DNA from: Methanothrix sp.
GTDB lineage: Archaea > Halobacteriota > Methanosarcinia > Methanotrichales > Methanotrichaceae
NCBI GenBank assembly: GCA_003162615.1
Contig: PMNG01000125.1
Span: forward strand, 25,201 to 52,382
DNA: 27,182 nt
Reading direction: 5' to 3'
In this document: one piece after another, positions 15,177-22,494 of the stretch
Layout: every line of letters starts with the position of its first letter
Numbering within the stretch: the stretch's first letter is position 1
The notes under the pieces: generated by a model
Told to the model about the DNA's origin: nothing
Databases searched by the model: none
The model's input: the letters and a program-made list of their open reading frames with translations, nothing else
Position numbers and translations under genes: made by a program

Positions 15177-15443
15177 ATGATGGATAAGCGCTCCAATAAC
15201 AGCGATGTCATAACCGCCTCTGAGATAGCTCAGTACGCTTACTGCCCTATTTCCTGGTACCTGAAGCGCTCTGGCTGCAAGCCCAATACGCCCGGCATGG
15301 TTGCCGGAATGGAGAAGCATGCGAAGGTGGGGGAGGAGATCTCATTGGTTCATAGGAAGGAGATGGCTTCCAGGCATTTCGGCTGGCTTGGGTTTTTAGC
15401 TTTCATCGTCGCTCTTTTAGTTTTGGCATGGTGGATATTGTGA
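15177..15443 (+). CDS. Cas4-like membrane nuclease, N-terminal part
   Basis: An 88-residue product with the N-terminal part of a Cas4/RecB-type PD-(D/E)XK nuclease: 'ITASEIAQYAYCPISWYL' (C23 is the position of the first Fe-S cysteine of Cas4) and 'GMEKHAKVG' (H48 of the nuclease core). It ends in one predicted membrane helix (about 70-88). The catalytic aspartate, glutamate and lysine and the other three cysteines are in the next ORF. I know one-piece proteins of this architecture in bacteria: Cas4-like N-terminus, membrane anchor, nuclease core. Here the frame stops at 15441-15443 after the next ORF has already begun. Either two subunits or a single-base frameshift inside the membrane segment. 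No cas genes or CRISPR array are in the window. Confidence 0.72.
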   Translation: MMDKRSNNSDVITASEIAQYAYCPISWYLKRSGCKPNTPGMVAGMEKHAKVGEEISLVHRKEMASRHFGWLGFLAFIVALLVLAWWIL

Positions 15444-15976
15444 TAGTCTATGTGGTGATCCTTCTCTTGGTACTATCAGTGGTTCTCCTTTTGGCTTCCA
15501 GAAAAGAATCGACGTCTGCAAAAAAAGCCCGTAAAGAGTATGGCATTCCTCGTGGAGAGGTAATCTATACTGACCTGAACCGACCGGCTAGGCCGCTTTT
15601 CTCCAGGAAGTTTTTGATAGCAGGCAAGCCGGATTACATAGTCAAGGACGAGCAAACAAATGCTTTGATACCTGTAGAGGTGAAGAGCGGGAACGCGAAA
15701 AAGCCTCACTGGGGCCATGTGCTGCAGTTGGCCGCCTATTGTCTTCTGATCGAGGAGGCCTATTCTATTAGAGTGCCTTACGGGCTGCTGGTCTACGCTG
15801 ATGGAAAACAGCACCAAATAAAATTCGACGATGCCCTGCGGTCCAAGGTTATTTCAATGGCGGACGAAATGAGGAGATGCCTCAAGAAGAGCGGTGTGAC
15901 CAAAGGAAACAGGTTTGAGAGAAGGTGTCTCTCTTGCTCAGTTCGGGGTGACTGTAGCCAAGCGAAAGGCAGTTAA
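15428..15976 (+). CDS. Cas4-like membrane nuclease, catalytic part
   Basis: A 182-residue product. A membrane helix (about 4-23) is followed by a basic stretch and the nuclease core: 'FSRKFLIAGKPDYIV' with D69, 'IPVEVKSG' with E84 and K86, 'GHVLQLAAYCLL' with Q100 and Y104, and a C-terminal cluster motif C167-x2-C170-x5-C176. These are the catalytic triad, QxxxY motif and three of four Fe-S cysteines of Cas4/Dna2/AddB-type nucleases. The start overlaps the previous ORF by 16 bases in the -1 frame, with no ribosome binding site. The fourth cysteine is in the N-terminal ORF, so a complete Fe-S cluster would need both products or a continuous frameshifted protein. Probable role in DNA end processing at the membrane; unproven. 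Confidence 0.78.
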   Translation: MVDIVIVYVVILLLVLSVVLLLASRKESTSAKKARKEYGIPRGEVIYTDLNRPARPLFSRKFLIAGKPDYIVKDEQTNALIPVEVKSGNAKKPHWGHVLQLAAYCLLIEEAYSIRVPYGLLVYADGKQHQIKFDDALRSKVISMADEMRRCLKKSGVTKGNRFERRCLSCSVRGDCSQAKGS

Positions 15977-16210
15977 CTGGAGGGTTAACGGCTCTCTAAC
16001 ACTTGAATTACATCCTGTTGTACAGGTTCGCGCTGGAAATCTATCCAAAAGATCTATTGTGAGCAACACTGGCCAGTCATTTTATGATTTGTTTCGCTCC
16101 TTGATGTTGACTTAACTCTTTCATAGGAATGGAACTGAACAGGAAAAAGGGATGAGCAGCAACGGAATGCTCAGTACAGTAATAATAGAAAAAATTTGTT
16201 GAAACGATCT

Positions 16211-16546
16211 TTACTCCAGCCACCTGAAGCCCGGTTCCATGATCCGATTGAAGTTCTTCATGATGCCAACAGCATCTTCTTTGCTGATCTGGGTCTTCAT
16301 TATTTTGGAGGCCACGCAGCGCAGAGCTTTCTTCTCTTTCTTGACGGCTTCACCGTCATCGTTCTTATCGTTCAGTCCGTGGGTTTGAAAGAGGTGCTCC
16401 TTATCGGTCTTGGCCCATAGGCCCGGATCATGTGCTTGCAAGCCCCACTTTTCGAACATCGCCGCCGCATTGTCGAGAAGTTGCTGATCAAAGCGCTCGG
16501 GAGTCTGGCACTCTTGTATCTGCTTCATGAATTCATCTTTCTTCAT
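16211..16546 (-). CDS. Hypothetical protein, small helical
   Basis: A 111-residue product I do not recognise. It is charged and probably helical, with 'LLDNAAAMFEKWGLQ', a lysine-rich middle and 'ISKEDAVGIMKNFNRIMEP' near the end. No signal peptide or membrane segment. The start at ATG 16546 is chosen because AGGTGA precedes it by five bases; GTG 16555 would add three residues. It stands alone, with the broken winged-helix gene upstream. Good ribosome binding site and coding-like codon use support a real gene. Confidence 0.6.
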   Translation of the reverse strand: MKKDEFMKQIQECQTPERFDQQLLDNAAAMFEKWGLQAHDPGLWAKTDKEHLFQTHGLNDKNDDGEAVKKEKKALRCVASKIMKTQISKEDAVGIMKNFNRIMEPGFRWLE

Positions 16547-16664
16547 AGCTCTCACCTATCTGTATTATTTATCAAAAGGATTTAGCTTTTTCGAGAGGTC
16601 AGCAATTTCACTTAGGTATCTGACGGATAAACCATATGCTATCGATTTGTCACAATAGAATTCC

Positions 16665-16686
16665 TAGAGGCTCGGAGACCCCTCTA
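16665..16686. repeat. Short inverted repeat
   Basis: TAGAGG (16665-16670) and CCTCTA (16681-16686) are a perfect 6-base inverted repeat with a 10-base loop, immediately left of the tandem TATA elements. There is no T tract, so an operator is likelier than a terminator. Confidence 0.3.
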
Positions 16687-16688
16687 CA

Positions 16689-16715
16689 GTATATATAATT
16701 ACAATGTATATATAA
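16689..16715 (+). promoter_or_regulatory. Tandem identical TATA elements
   Basis: The 10-mer GTATATATAA occurs twice, at 16689-16698 and 16706-16715, 17 bases apart. Read on plus, a start near 16735 would transcribe the broken winged-helix gene at 16784 and could end at the hairpin-T6 structure at 17022-17053. The spacing resembles a duplicated promoter. Confidence 0.35.
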
Positions 16716-16783
16716 GGGTGGTTGGTAGAAACAAAGATTTCCTTGAGATACTATTCGTGTTTCCCAGAGCTTAATTGGAATAC

Positions 16784-16995
16784 ATGCCTAAAGAAGCAGA
16801 GGGCAAGACAGAGATCGAAGGCATAGGACCGGAGATTAGTACTCCGAACTCCACTTGATTATGCATTGGCCATCCTAGAAGAACATTTTGTCATATCCAT
16901 ATAGCTCAAGCTCTATCAGAGCGAATTTGAATTTGAAGAGTTGCGAAATCAAGTTGTTAAAAATGCCAAGAGCCTTAAAAGTATAAGATTACTAA
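16784..16995 (+). pseudogene. Winged-helix regulator remnant (frameshift plus amber stop)
   Basis: From ATG 16784 a 24-codon frame runs to 16858. In the next frame, from about 16840, the reading continues as 'TPLDYALAILEEHFVISI', then TAG at 16902-16904, then 'LKLYQSEFEFEELRNQVVK' and 'NAKSLKS' to about 16990. Read through, this looks like the start of a winged-helix DNA-binding protein. One frameshift (near 16840-16850), one in-frame stop, and loss of the 3' part where the FixCX gene begins indicate a dead gene. It may have been cut by arrival of the ETF operon. Amber readthrough (pyrrolysine) would not repair the frameshift. Family assignment is tentative. Confidence 0.45.
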
Positions 16996-17021
16996 TAATA
17001 TCGTGTTGGGTTCGTGTCCCT

Positions 17022-17053
17022 GTCTGCTATGAAAGTGTGATGCAGACTTTTTT
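17022..17053 (+). terminator. Hairpin followed by T6 on the plus strand
   Basis: GTCTGC (17022-17027) pairs with GCAGAC (17042-17047), extended by AT/AT inside, and is followed by six T at 17048-17053. On plus this is a classic intrinsic-type terminator, yet no intact plus-strand gene lies upstream; it may once have ended the broken regulator gene or end a short RNA from the tandem TATA elements. The T tract overlaps the stop codon of the minus-strand ETF-QO gene. Confidence 0.5.
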
Positions 17054-18674
17054 ACATTATTTTGTATCTGGGTCCGTCCCCACCCTCCGGAACTTCCCAT
17101 TTGATCAATTGGCGTGGACACTTCAAACGGCATGTCTGGCAGTGTAAACAGTTGGATGGACTTAAAATGAGCTTGTCATCCTCGAATTTATACACTTCTG
17201 CCGGGCAAAAGGAGGCACACGGGTGACATCCGAAGTATTTGTTGCAGCTCTCGTTCTGACACGCTTCACGGAAGGTGATGTGGGTTGGCTCGTCTTCTCT
17301 GTGTGTCGTTCCTGAAAGGTTTACTGCCGTCAATCTATCGATACCGCCGGCTGGCTGTCTCTTTAGTTGTACACTTCGCATGCCTTCATAGCCAGGTTTG
17401 GTACTGAGCCTATGCGGTATCCATGATTGGAAAAAAGATAAAGGCGCACCTAAATAATAGCCTAATCTTCCTGTTCTCGTAAAGATTTGCCGGTAGTTAC
17501 GAGATGCATATAGTTCTTTCATCACGAAACTCTCGTTTAATATATCATGATATTTCTTCAAAGACTGCGTAGTGAAATCTTGTTTTTCAATTGCCTGGTA
17601 TATGGCTTCCCCGGCGGCAATTCCGGACTTTATGGCGTAATGAAGTCCTTTTCGCTTCTTTGCGTTGGTCAGTCCTGCCGCGTCTCCTACGATTATAACC
17701 CCATCCGCTGCTAATTGTGGAACTGAATAAAAACCGCCTTCCGGAAATGTTTTAGCACCGTAAGCAACCACTTCACCGCCTTTAAGGAAGTTCTTGATCA
17801 TGCTATGGGATTTGAAAATTTGTAGTTCCTGCTGTGGGTTCAGATCAGCGTATCGCCAATCGAGTGCCATCACCAGAGCAACTGCCACGAGATTATCCCT
17901 CATACTGTAAATCGAACCGGCACCGTAAATATCGGACGGCAAAGGAAAACCCAAGAAGTGTATAACCCGGTTAGCTCCGAAAGCGTTCTCTTCGGGCAAC
18001 TTGATAATTTCTTTTACTCCCATTGAATAAATCTGCGGATTTTTCTTTGCATTAAGTTTGAATCGATTCACCACGTCTTCTGCTAGTAGTCCTGCGGAAC
18101 CTTCACCTAAGACAGTTACCTTGGCTTCGATTATTTCGCCGGGTACATGGTTAGAAAGTGGGTGTCTTTCTTTATCTAAACCTTTGTCTCCCAGCTTGAC
18201 TCCTTTAACCCTGTTGTTTTCAACGACAATCTCTTTGGCCGCAAAACCGGTATATATTTCCACACCAAGTTTGATAGCGATCCCCGCCAGCCAGTTAACG
18301 AGTTCGCTGATGGATACTGAATAAGCGTCTTTATTGTGCATGGAAGCTGGAATAATGAAGTCCGGAATTCTGAACGCCATATTCTTGCTATTTAGGAGAT
18401 ACAACTCGTCTTTTATTATCCGGTTGGCAAGTAATTTTGTGACGAACTTGTCCTCTTCATCGTCCTGCCATCCCGGCAATAGTTCATTTAATACCTGGGC
18501 TTCAAAAATCGCTCCAGATAGATGGTGCTGCCCGATCTTCTCAGCTTTTTCAATGACTACGACAGATTGGTTTATACCTTTTTGATTGAGTAATTGCTTT
18601 AACTTAATAGCTCCCGCTAGATTGGCCGGACCCCCACCGATAAAAAGTACATCTATCTTTTTTAGTTCATCCAT
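17052..18674 (-). CDS. fixC: Electron-transfer flavoprotein:quinone oxidoreductase, FixC fused to FixX-like Fe-S domain
   Basis: A 540-residue flavoprotein. The FAD-binding N-terminus is 'VLFIGGGPANLAGAIKL' (9-25); 'VIIVGDAAGLTNAKKRKG' lies further in. The C-terminus from about 465 is a FixX/ETF-QO Fe-S domain with nine cysteines, including C483-x2-C486-x3-C490-P and C509-x2-C512-x2-C515-x3-C519-P, ending 'WEVPEGGDGPRYKIM' as in ETF-QO. The nine cysteines allow two [4Fe-4S] clusters, more than the single one of mitochondrial ETF-QO. ETF-QO passes electrons from reduced ETF to a membrane quinone; in a methanogen the acceptor could be methanophenazine or menaquinone, which is unknown. It begins nine bases after the EtfBA stop with TAGGAG six bases ahead, so the two form an operon. 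AT-richer than neighbours; likely horizontally acquired. Confidence 0.9.
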   Translation of the reverse strand: MDELKKIDVLFIGGGPANLAGAIKLKQLLNQKGINQSVVVIEKAEKIGQHHLSGAIFEAQVLNELLPGWQDDEEDKFVTKLLANRIIKDELYLLNSKNMAFRIPDFIIPASMHNKDAYSVSISELVNWLAGIAIKLGVEIYTGFAAKEIVVENNRVKGVKLGDKGLDKERHPLSNHVPGEIIEAKVTVLGEGSAGLLAEDVVNRFKLNAKKNPQIYSMGVKEIIKLPEENAFGANRVIHFLGFPLPSDIYGAGSIYSMRDNLVAVALVMALDWRYADLNPQQELQIFKSHSMIKNFLKGGEVVAYGAKTFPEGGFYSVPQLAADGVIIVGDAAGLTNAKKRKGLHYAIKSGIAAGEAIYQAIEKQDFTTQSLKKYHDILNESFVMKELYASRNYRQIFTRTGRLGYYLGAPLSFFQSWIPHRLSTKPGYEGMRSVQLKRQPAGGIDRLTAVNLSGTTHREDEPTHITFREACQNESCNKYFGCHPCASFCPAEVYKFEDDKLILSPSNCLHCQTCRLKCPRQLIKWEVPEGGDGPRYKIM

Positions 18675-18683
18675 GACGTTCTC

Positions 18684-20579
18684 CTATGAATTCAATATCG
18701 TTATGAGTTTAGGGACAAGTTCTTCGAAGTTGCCCACGATACCAAAATCCGCTGTTTTAAAAATATTGGCATTAGGATCTTTATTGATCGCCAAGACAAT
18801 TCCCGAGTTTTGCATTCCGCTAATGTGTTGCACCGCTCCGGAGATGCCGACAGCGACATATAATTTTGGTTTTACCGTTTGACCGGTCTGTCCTACCTGA
18901 TGACTCCGGTCAATGAATCCCAATTCTACTGCGACGCGTGAAGCTCCCACCATCGCCTTTTCTCCTAGAAACTTACCTAGAGCGTCGGCCAATGGGGGAA
19001 CGCAATTCACGAAACCTTCTTTGGTCCTGCAACCCCCGCCCCCCGCCACGATTATAGCAGCGTCTTTTAACTCCGAGGTGGCCGGACATTCTTCGGAAGA
19101 AATAATTTTCACGGTGATATCAGCTTCGGTAAGTGCCGGTTCGTACTTGATTATAACACCTGTTCGCTTTTCATCCGGTTTTAGAGCCTGCATCACGCCC
19201 GGTCTAACTGTAGACATTTGTACCTTTGAGTTCTGGGTGATTATTGACGCCATGATGTTCCCTCCTAAGGCAGGCCGGGTTTGTTTTAAAATGGCGATAT
19301 AATCTTGCGTGCCTTTTTTGTAATCAAAAATATCCAAGGATGTACAGTCGGCTGTTAGTCCTGAGCAAGCCCTGTAAGCAACTCTAGGAGCTAATTCTCT
19401 GCCTAATGGTGTTGCACTGAATAATATCATCTGCGGCTTATATTTATCCAGGAGTTCGCAAAAAACCCTTGAATAAAGAACCGGCTGGAAATCATCAAGC
19501 TGGTCGCTTGTTATTGTGTAAACTTTATCTGCTCCGTATGAAATTAAACTATTTTGTAACTTCAGATTACTCAGCCCGACCAGGACCGCTCCTACTTTTG
19601 TGTTAATTTGAGTTGCCAGTTCGCGTGCTTTTCCCAACAATTCGTAAGAGGCCTGGTTGATTTCACAGCCCTCTTGTTCGGCAAACACCCACACTTCACC
19701 CGTGTACGTTGGATTCTTGCCTGCCGGAAGCTGGTAAGTAACTTTTGCGGTTTCTTGACTGATTGATTTTGATTTACTGAGATACGCATCTTTCAATAGT
19801 CCGGCCAATTTAGCTAAATCTGACTCGAAGATACATTTCCTGGTACTCACTTCTCTCGGAGAAAATATTTTAAAAACCGTTGTGCGCGAACCGGCCAGGC
19901 CTATTCGTGATTCATCTCCGGTTACATCCGCAGCACTCCATCGGAGAATTCTCTGGGAATTAGCCCATCTTGTCCGTTCGAAGGTGGCATTGGGGTGAAG
20001 GGTCCAATTAGTAACTGTTATCATGCATGGATATGTTAGCGGGGAGACGATCTGAGTTCCCCGTCTTGTGATCCGTTTAATATACAGGTGATTATTTTTA
20101 TCGATATTAAAGGAAGTGGCGTATGCGATGTGATCAATTCCCAGGTCTTCGGCAACCTGCGGCGGTACCTGGGCGGTATCACCATCTACCGATTGCATAC
20201 CGCTGATTATGATGTAATCACGGTTGCCATTAAATATGTCTTTTTCTATTTTTCTGATAGCTGCGGCCAGCGGATAAGCGGTTGCGGCTGTATCCGCTCC
20301 GCCCAGCTTTCTATCGGTTAGCAGCACACCGGTATCGGCACCTACAGACAGGGCATATTTTAATACTGCGTCGGCGAAAGGCGGTCCCATTGAAAGACTG
20401 ACTATCTGTCCTTGTAGCACCTGACGCATAGCTATGGCAAAGGCGATCGCTTGTTTATCCAGTTCGTTGCAAACGTTGTCCAGAAGACCTCTTTTGAGAA
20501 TTCCCTTCTCCCAATCCCATGCCTCTTCCGGAATTTTTTTTATATCCGGCACCTGTTTCACCAGTACGATGTAATTCAT
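18684..20579 (-). CDS. Electron transfer flavoprotein, fused beta and alpha subunits (EtfB-EtfA)
   Basis: A 631-residue fusion. Residues 1-260 are EtfB: 'MNYIVLVKQVPDIKKIP', 'LSVGADTGVLLTD' and the nucleotide loop 'DGDTAQV' (132-138). Residues about 290-631 are EtfA: 'GEVWVFAEQEGCEI' at its start, 'LFSATPLGRELAPRVA', 'IIVAGGGGCRTKEGF', then the FAD site 'VGQTGQTVKPKLYVAVGISG' (562-581) and 'AINKDPNANIF'. Separate subunits are the rule; fused ETFs are known in some archaea. ETF collects electrons from acyl-CoA or other dehydrogenases and hands them to ETF-QO, encoded directly downstream. The DGDTAQV loop is of the anaerobe/bifurcating type rather than the mitochondrial one, but bifurcation is not shown. 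ATG 20579 is preceded by a TATA box at about -25 and may be leaderless. Confidence 0.92.
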   Translation of the reverse strand: MNYIVLVKQVPDIKKIPEEAWDWEKGILKRGLLDNVCNELDKQAIAFAIAMRQVLQGQIVSLSMGPPFADAVLKYALSVGADTGVLLTDRKLGGADTAATAYPLAAAIRKIEKDIFNGNRDYIIISGMQSVDGDTAQVPPQVAEDLGIDHIAYATSFNIDKNNHLYIKRITRRGTQIVSPLTYPCMITVTNWTLHPNATFERTRWANSQRILRWSAADVTGDESRIGLAGSRTTVFKIFSPREVSTRKCIFESDLAKLAGLLKDAYLSKSKSISQETAKVTYQLPAGKNPTYTGEVWVFAEQEGCEINQASYELLGKARELATQINTKVGAVLVGLSNLKLQNSLISYGADKVYTITSDQLDDFQPVLYSRVFCELLDKYKPQMILFSATPLGRELAPRVAYRACSGLTADCTSLDIFDYKKGTQDYIAILKQTRPALGGNIMASIITQNSKVQMSTVRPGVMQALKPDEKRTGVIIKYEPALTEADITVKIISSEECPATSELKDAAIIVAGGGGCRTKEGFVNCVPPLADALGKFLGEKAMVGASRVAVELGFIDRSHQVGQTGQTVKPKLYVAVGISGAVQHISGMQNSGIVLAINKDPNANIFKTADFGIVGNFEELVPKLITILNS

Positions 20580-20601
20580 CTTGTCTCTTTTCCCTTTACT
20601 A

Positions 20602-20609
20602 CTTTTATA
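20602..20609 (-). promoter_or_regulatory. Archaeal TATA box of the ETF operon
   Basis: On the minus strand TATAAAAG begins 30 bases upstream of ATG 20579. The distance places transcription at or very near the start codon. The AAAGGG about 12 bases before the ATG is a poor ribosome binding site by spacing. A bacterial-looking operon thus carries an archaeal promoter, which suggests it is established and expressed. Confidence 0.5.
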
Positions 20610-20751
20610 GGTGATGGAAGTGGCATTGTGTCAAATCTACTGTGATTTGGATTTCCCAGCATTCAACACGATCAATCTGTATCCATAGATAAATACCTTT
20701 TAGTGGTCATCCACTCTTCATTGATATCACTCAAGAACGAGACTCCTAACC

Positions 20752-21156
20752 TCATGAAAGAGCTACCACTAGGAAAAGCACCGACGACCCTGTTCTTCTG
20801 GACTCGATTGTAGGACCTCCAGGTCCTTTACCCGCCTCCGTACTTATCCAGCATGGATTCTTATCGTTCGCCATTCTGGTCAGCTCGTCTTTATAAAGGA
20901 GGATGGCTTGCCGCGCCCCACTGAATCTGATAAGCCAGTAACCTAGATCTAGGCACGCATCACCGTCTCCGTGATTGAAGTCAATAGCCTCCTCCGCCGC
21001 GGCCATCCGGGCCCCATTGCTCGCGGCTGCAATCACAGACGGCTCCTCGGTGGCCATTCTGAAAGTTCCCAATATCACCCTCATGTATATGTACACCCGA
21101 TTTTCCGCCATCAACATCTGAGCAGACGGCTTTTGTCTCCCCGAATTTAGTCGCAT
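20752..21156 (-). CDS. Doubtful ORF or gene remnant
   Basis: An open frame of 134 codons between the ETF operon and the SDR gene. Part of it, 'DACLDLGYWLIRFSGARQ' followed by 'AILLYKDELTRMAN', looks like a TPR-type helix pair, which hints at a degenerated TPR gene. The last 30 residues look random. There is no ribosome binding site. A second minus frame (20981-21295) overlaps it, so a frameshifted old gene is possible. A 6-base palindrome around CC (GGACCTCCAGGTCC, 20813-20826) lies within. Nothing else of note in this 770-base interval. Confidence 0.22.
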   Translation of the reverse strand: MRLNSGRQKPSAQMLMAENRVYIYMRVILGTFRMATEEPSVIAAASNGARMAAAEEAIDFNHGDGDACLDLGYWLIRFSGARQAILLYKDELTRMANDKNPCWISTEAGKGPGGPTIESRRTGSSVLFLVVALS

Positions 21157-21370
21157 GGGTTAATACGCGTTCCATAGACGTTAACTTATAGCCTATATAG
21201 TAAGCATTTTTGTTCATATGAGGATGTTGAGCAACAATAAAAAGGAAAGTTTTTGACAAATATGAAGGCTTGCTGAGCGGCTCGAATATCTTCAATCATC
21301 TCGCAAGACTATAATAGTTTGGATGCTGATACTACTAGAAAAATTTTAAATCCTTATGGAGATAGAAAAA

Positions 21371-22152
21371 ATGAAACGAGTCGAAGGAAATGTTGCTGTT
21401 GTAACAGGTTCCACGTTTGGAATTGGTGAAGCCATCGCAAAGGTACTTGCCAAAGAGGGTGCAATCTCAATCATCACAGGCAGGACAGAGGATGAAGGAA
21501 GAAAATGTGTGGAGGAGATCAAGGGTGATGGCGGTAAGGCAGAGTATTATCCTCTTGATGTAACCAATGAGACAAGAGTTAAAGAGGTTGCAGATGCTGT
21601 TTACAAAAAATATGGCAAGATAGATATCCTTGTGAACAACGCTGGCATAGCAGGCCCAAACAAGCCCACGCACGAGTATACCGAGAAGGAGTGGAATTGG
21701 ATCTTCGAGGTAAACGTAACAGGTGCATTCCTGTGTACAAAGCATGTCGTGCCTTATATGATCAAGCAAAAGAGCGGAAACATCGTCTACATATCGTCGA
21801 TCTACGGTATAATTGGCGCTCCTGATATTCCAGCCTACCACGCCACAAAGGCAGCTAATCGAGTCATGTCCAAGATCGATGCACTCTTTATGCGAAGGAT
21901 AACATTCGCGTAAACTCTGTGCACCCTGGCTTCATCTGGACACCACTGGTCGAGAACTTCCTTAAGGAGCAGTCAAAGAAGTCTGGGAGGAGCGTTGAGG
22001 ATCTCAGAAAAGAGCTGGATTCGAGGCACCCAATAGGCCATATTGGTGAGCCTAATGATATTGCCTATGGCGTTCTTTACCTGGTATCAGAAGATGCGAA
22101 GTTCGTGACCGGAAGCGAGCTGATCATCGATGGAGGCTATACGACAACTTGA
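21371..22152 (+). pseudogene. Short-chain dehydrogenase/reductase (SDR), frameshifted
   Basis: Two frames together make a complete classical SDR of about 260 residues. First frame (from ATG 21371, GGAGAT seven bases ahead; ATG 21356 is an alternative): cofactor loop 'TGSTFGIGEA', 'ILVNNAGIAG', catalytic serine in 'YISSIYG', and 'YHATK' with the Tyr and Lys. At about 21884-21889 (CTCTTTA) one base is missing: the next frame reads 'LYAKDNIRVNSVHPGFIW' and continues to the normal ending 'FVTGSELIIDGGYTTT' at 22152. In the first frame a stop follows at 21911-21913. SDRs oxidise or reduce alcohols and ketones with NAD(P); substrate unknown. All motifs remain, so the break is recent or a sequencing error. 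AT-rich like the ETF operon. Confidence 0.8.
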
Positions 22153-22285
22153 GTTCCTTTATCTCTTTTTTGCACGGGCGTTTTTATATTGCGTCAGAGT
22201 CTTGAATTCCTCCCCGCTTTACCGGATAGTCTAATTCTGATAACCCGCAGGATTTTACTCGTAAATCTGCCAACAGGCATGTAAA

Positions 22286-22414
22286 TCATATCGTGCACTC
22301 CACTCCTAGCTCTGACTCTATCCAGATACGGCCACCGTGAACCTTCATTGTCTTTTTTACAATGGCCAAGACAGCTCCGGATACCAGGAATATTTCAGGA
22401 CTATACACTACTCT
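22286..22414 (-). pseudogene. C-terminal remnant of a sensor histidine kinase
   Basis: On the minus strand a frame ending at TGA 22286-22288 reads 'GAVLAIVKKTMKVHGGRIW' followed by 'IESELGVECTI'. This is the G2-box region and last strand of a histidine kinase ATPase domain (family pattern GLGLAIVKK..E.HGG.I.ESE.G.G..F). The glycines before LAIVKK are damaged (SGAV), and no kinase core lies upstream, so only about 40 codons of an old gene remain. The rest of the 22153-22494 gap shows a T-rich end after the SDR (TCTTTTTTG) and nothing else. Confidence 0.6.
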
Positions 22415-22494
22415 TGGAAGGCCCGCAAACCTTTAATAGCTCTGAGATGGTAGTTAAAAGGTTACAATTACTAACAACCCATGGAGGTGTTTAA

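Noticed and set aside
15410..15443. Programmed -1 frameshift in the Cas4-like gene
   Set aside because: T-rich but no canonical slippery site in the right phase; not claimed, only listed as an alternative.
15177..15976. CRISPR-Cas locus
   Set aside because: Cas4-like domain only; no other cas gene and no repeat-spacer array anywhere in the window. Stand-alone Cas4-like membrane proteins are known.
16902..16904. Amber codon as possible pyrrolysine site
   Set aside because: The same gene also has a frameshift and a lost 3' end, and no PYLIS or methylamine methyltransferase context exists.
20813..20826. GGACCT-CC-AGGTCC palindrome as terminator or operator
   Set aside because: Loop of two bases is too small for a good hairpin, no T run follows, and no gene borders it.
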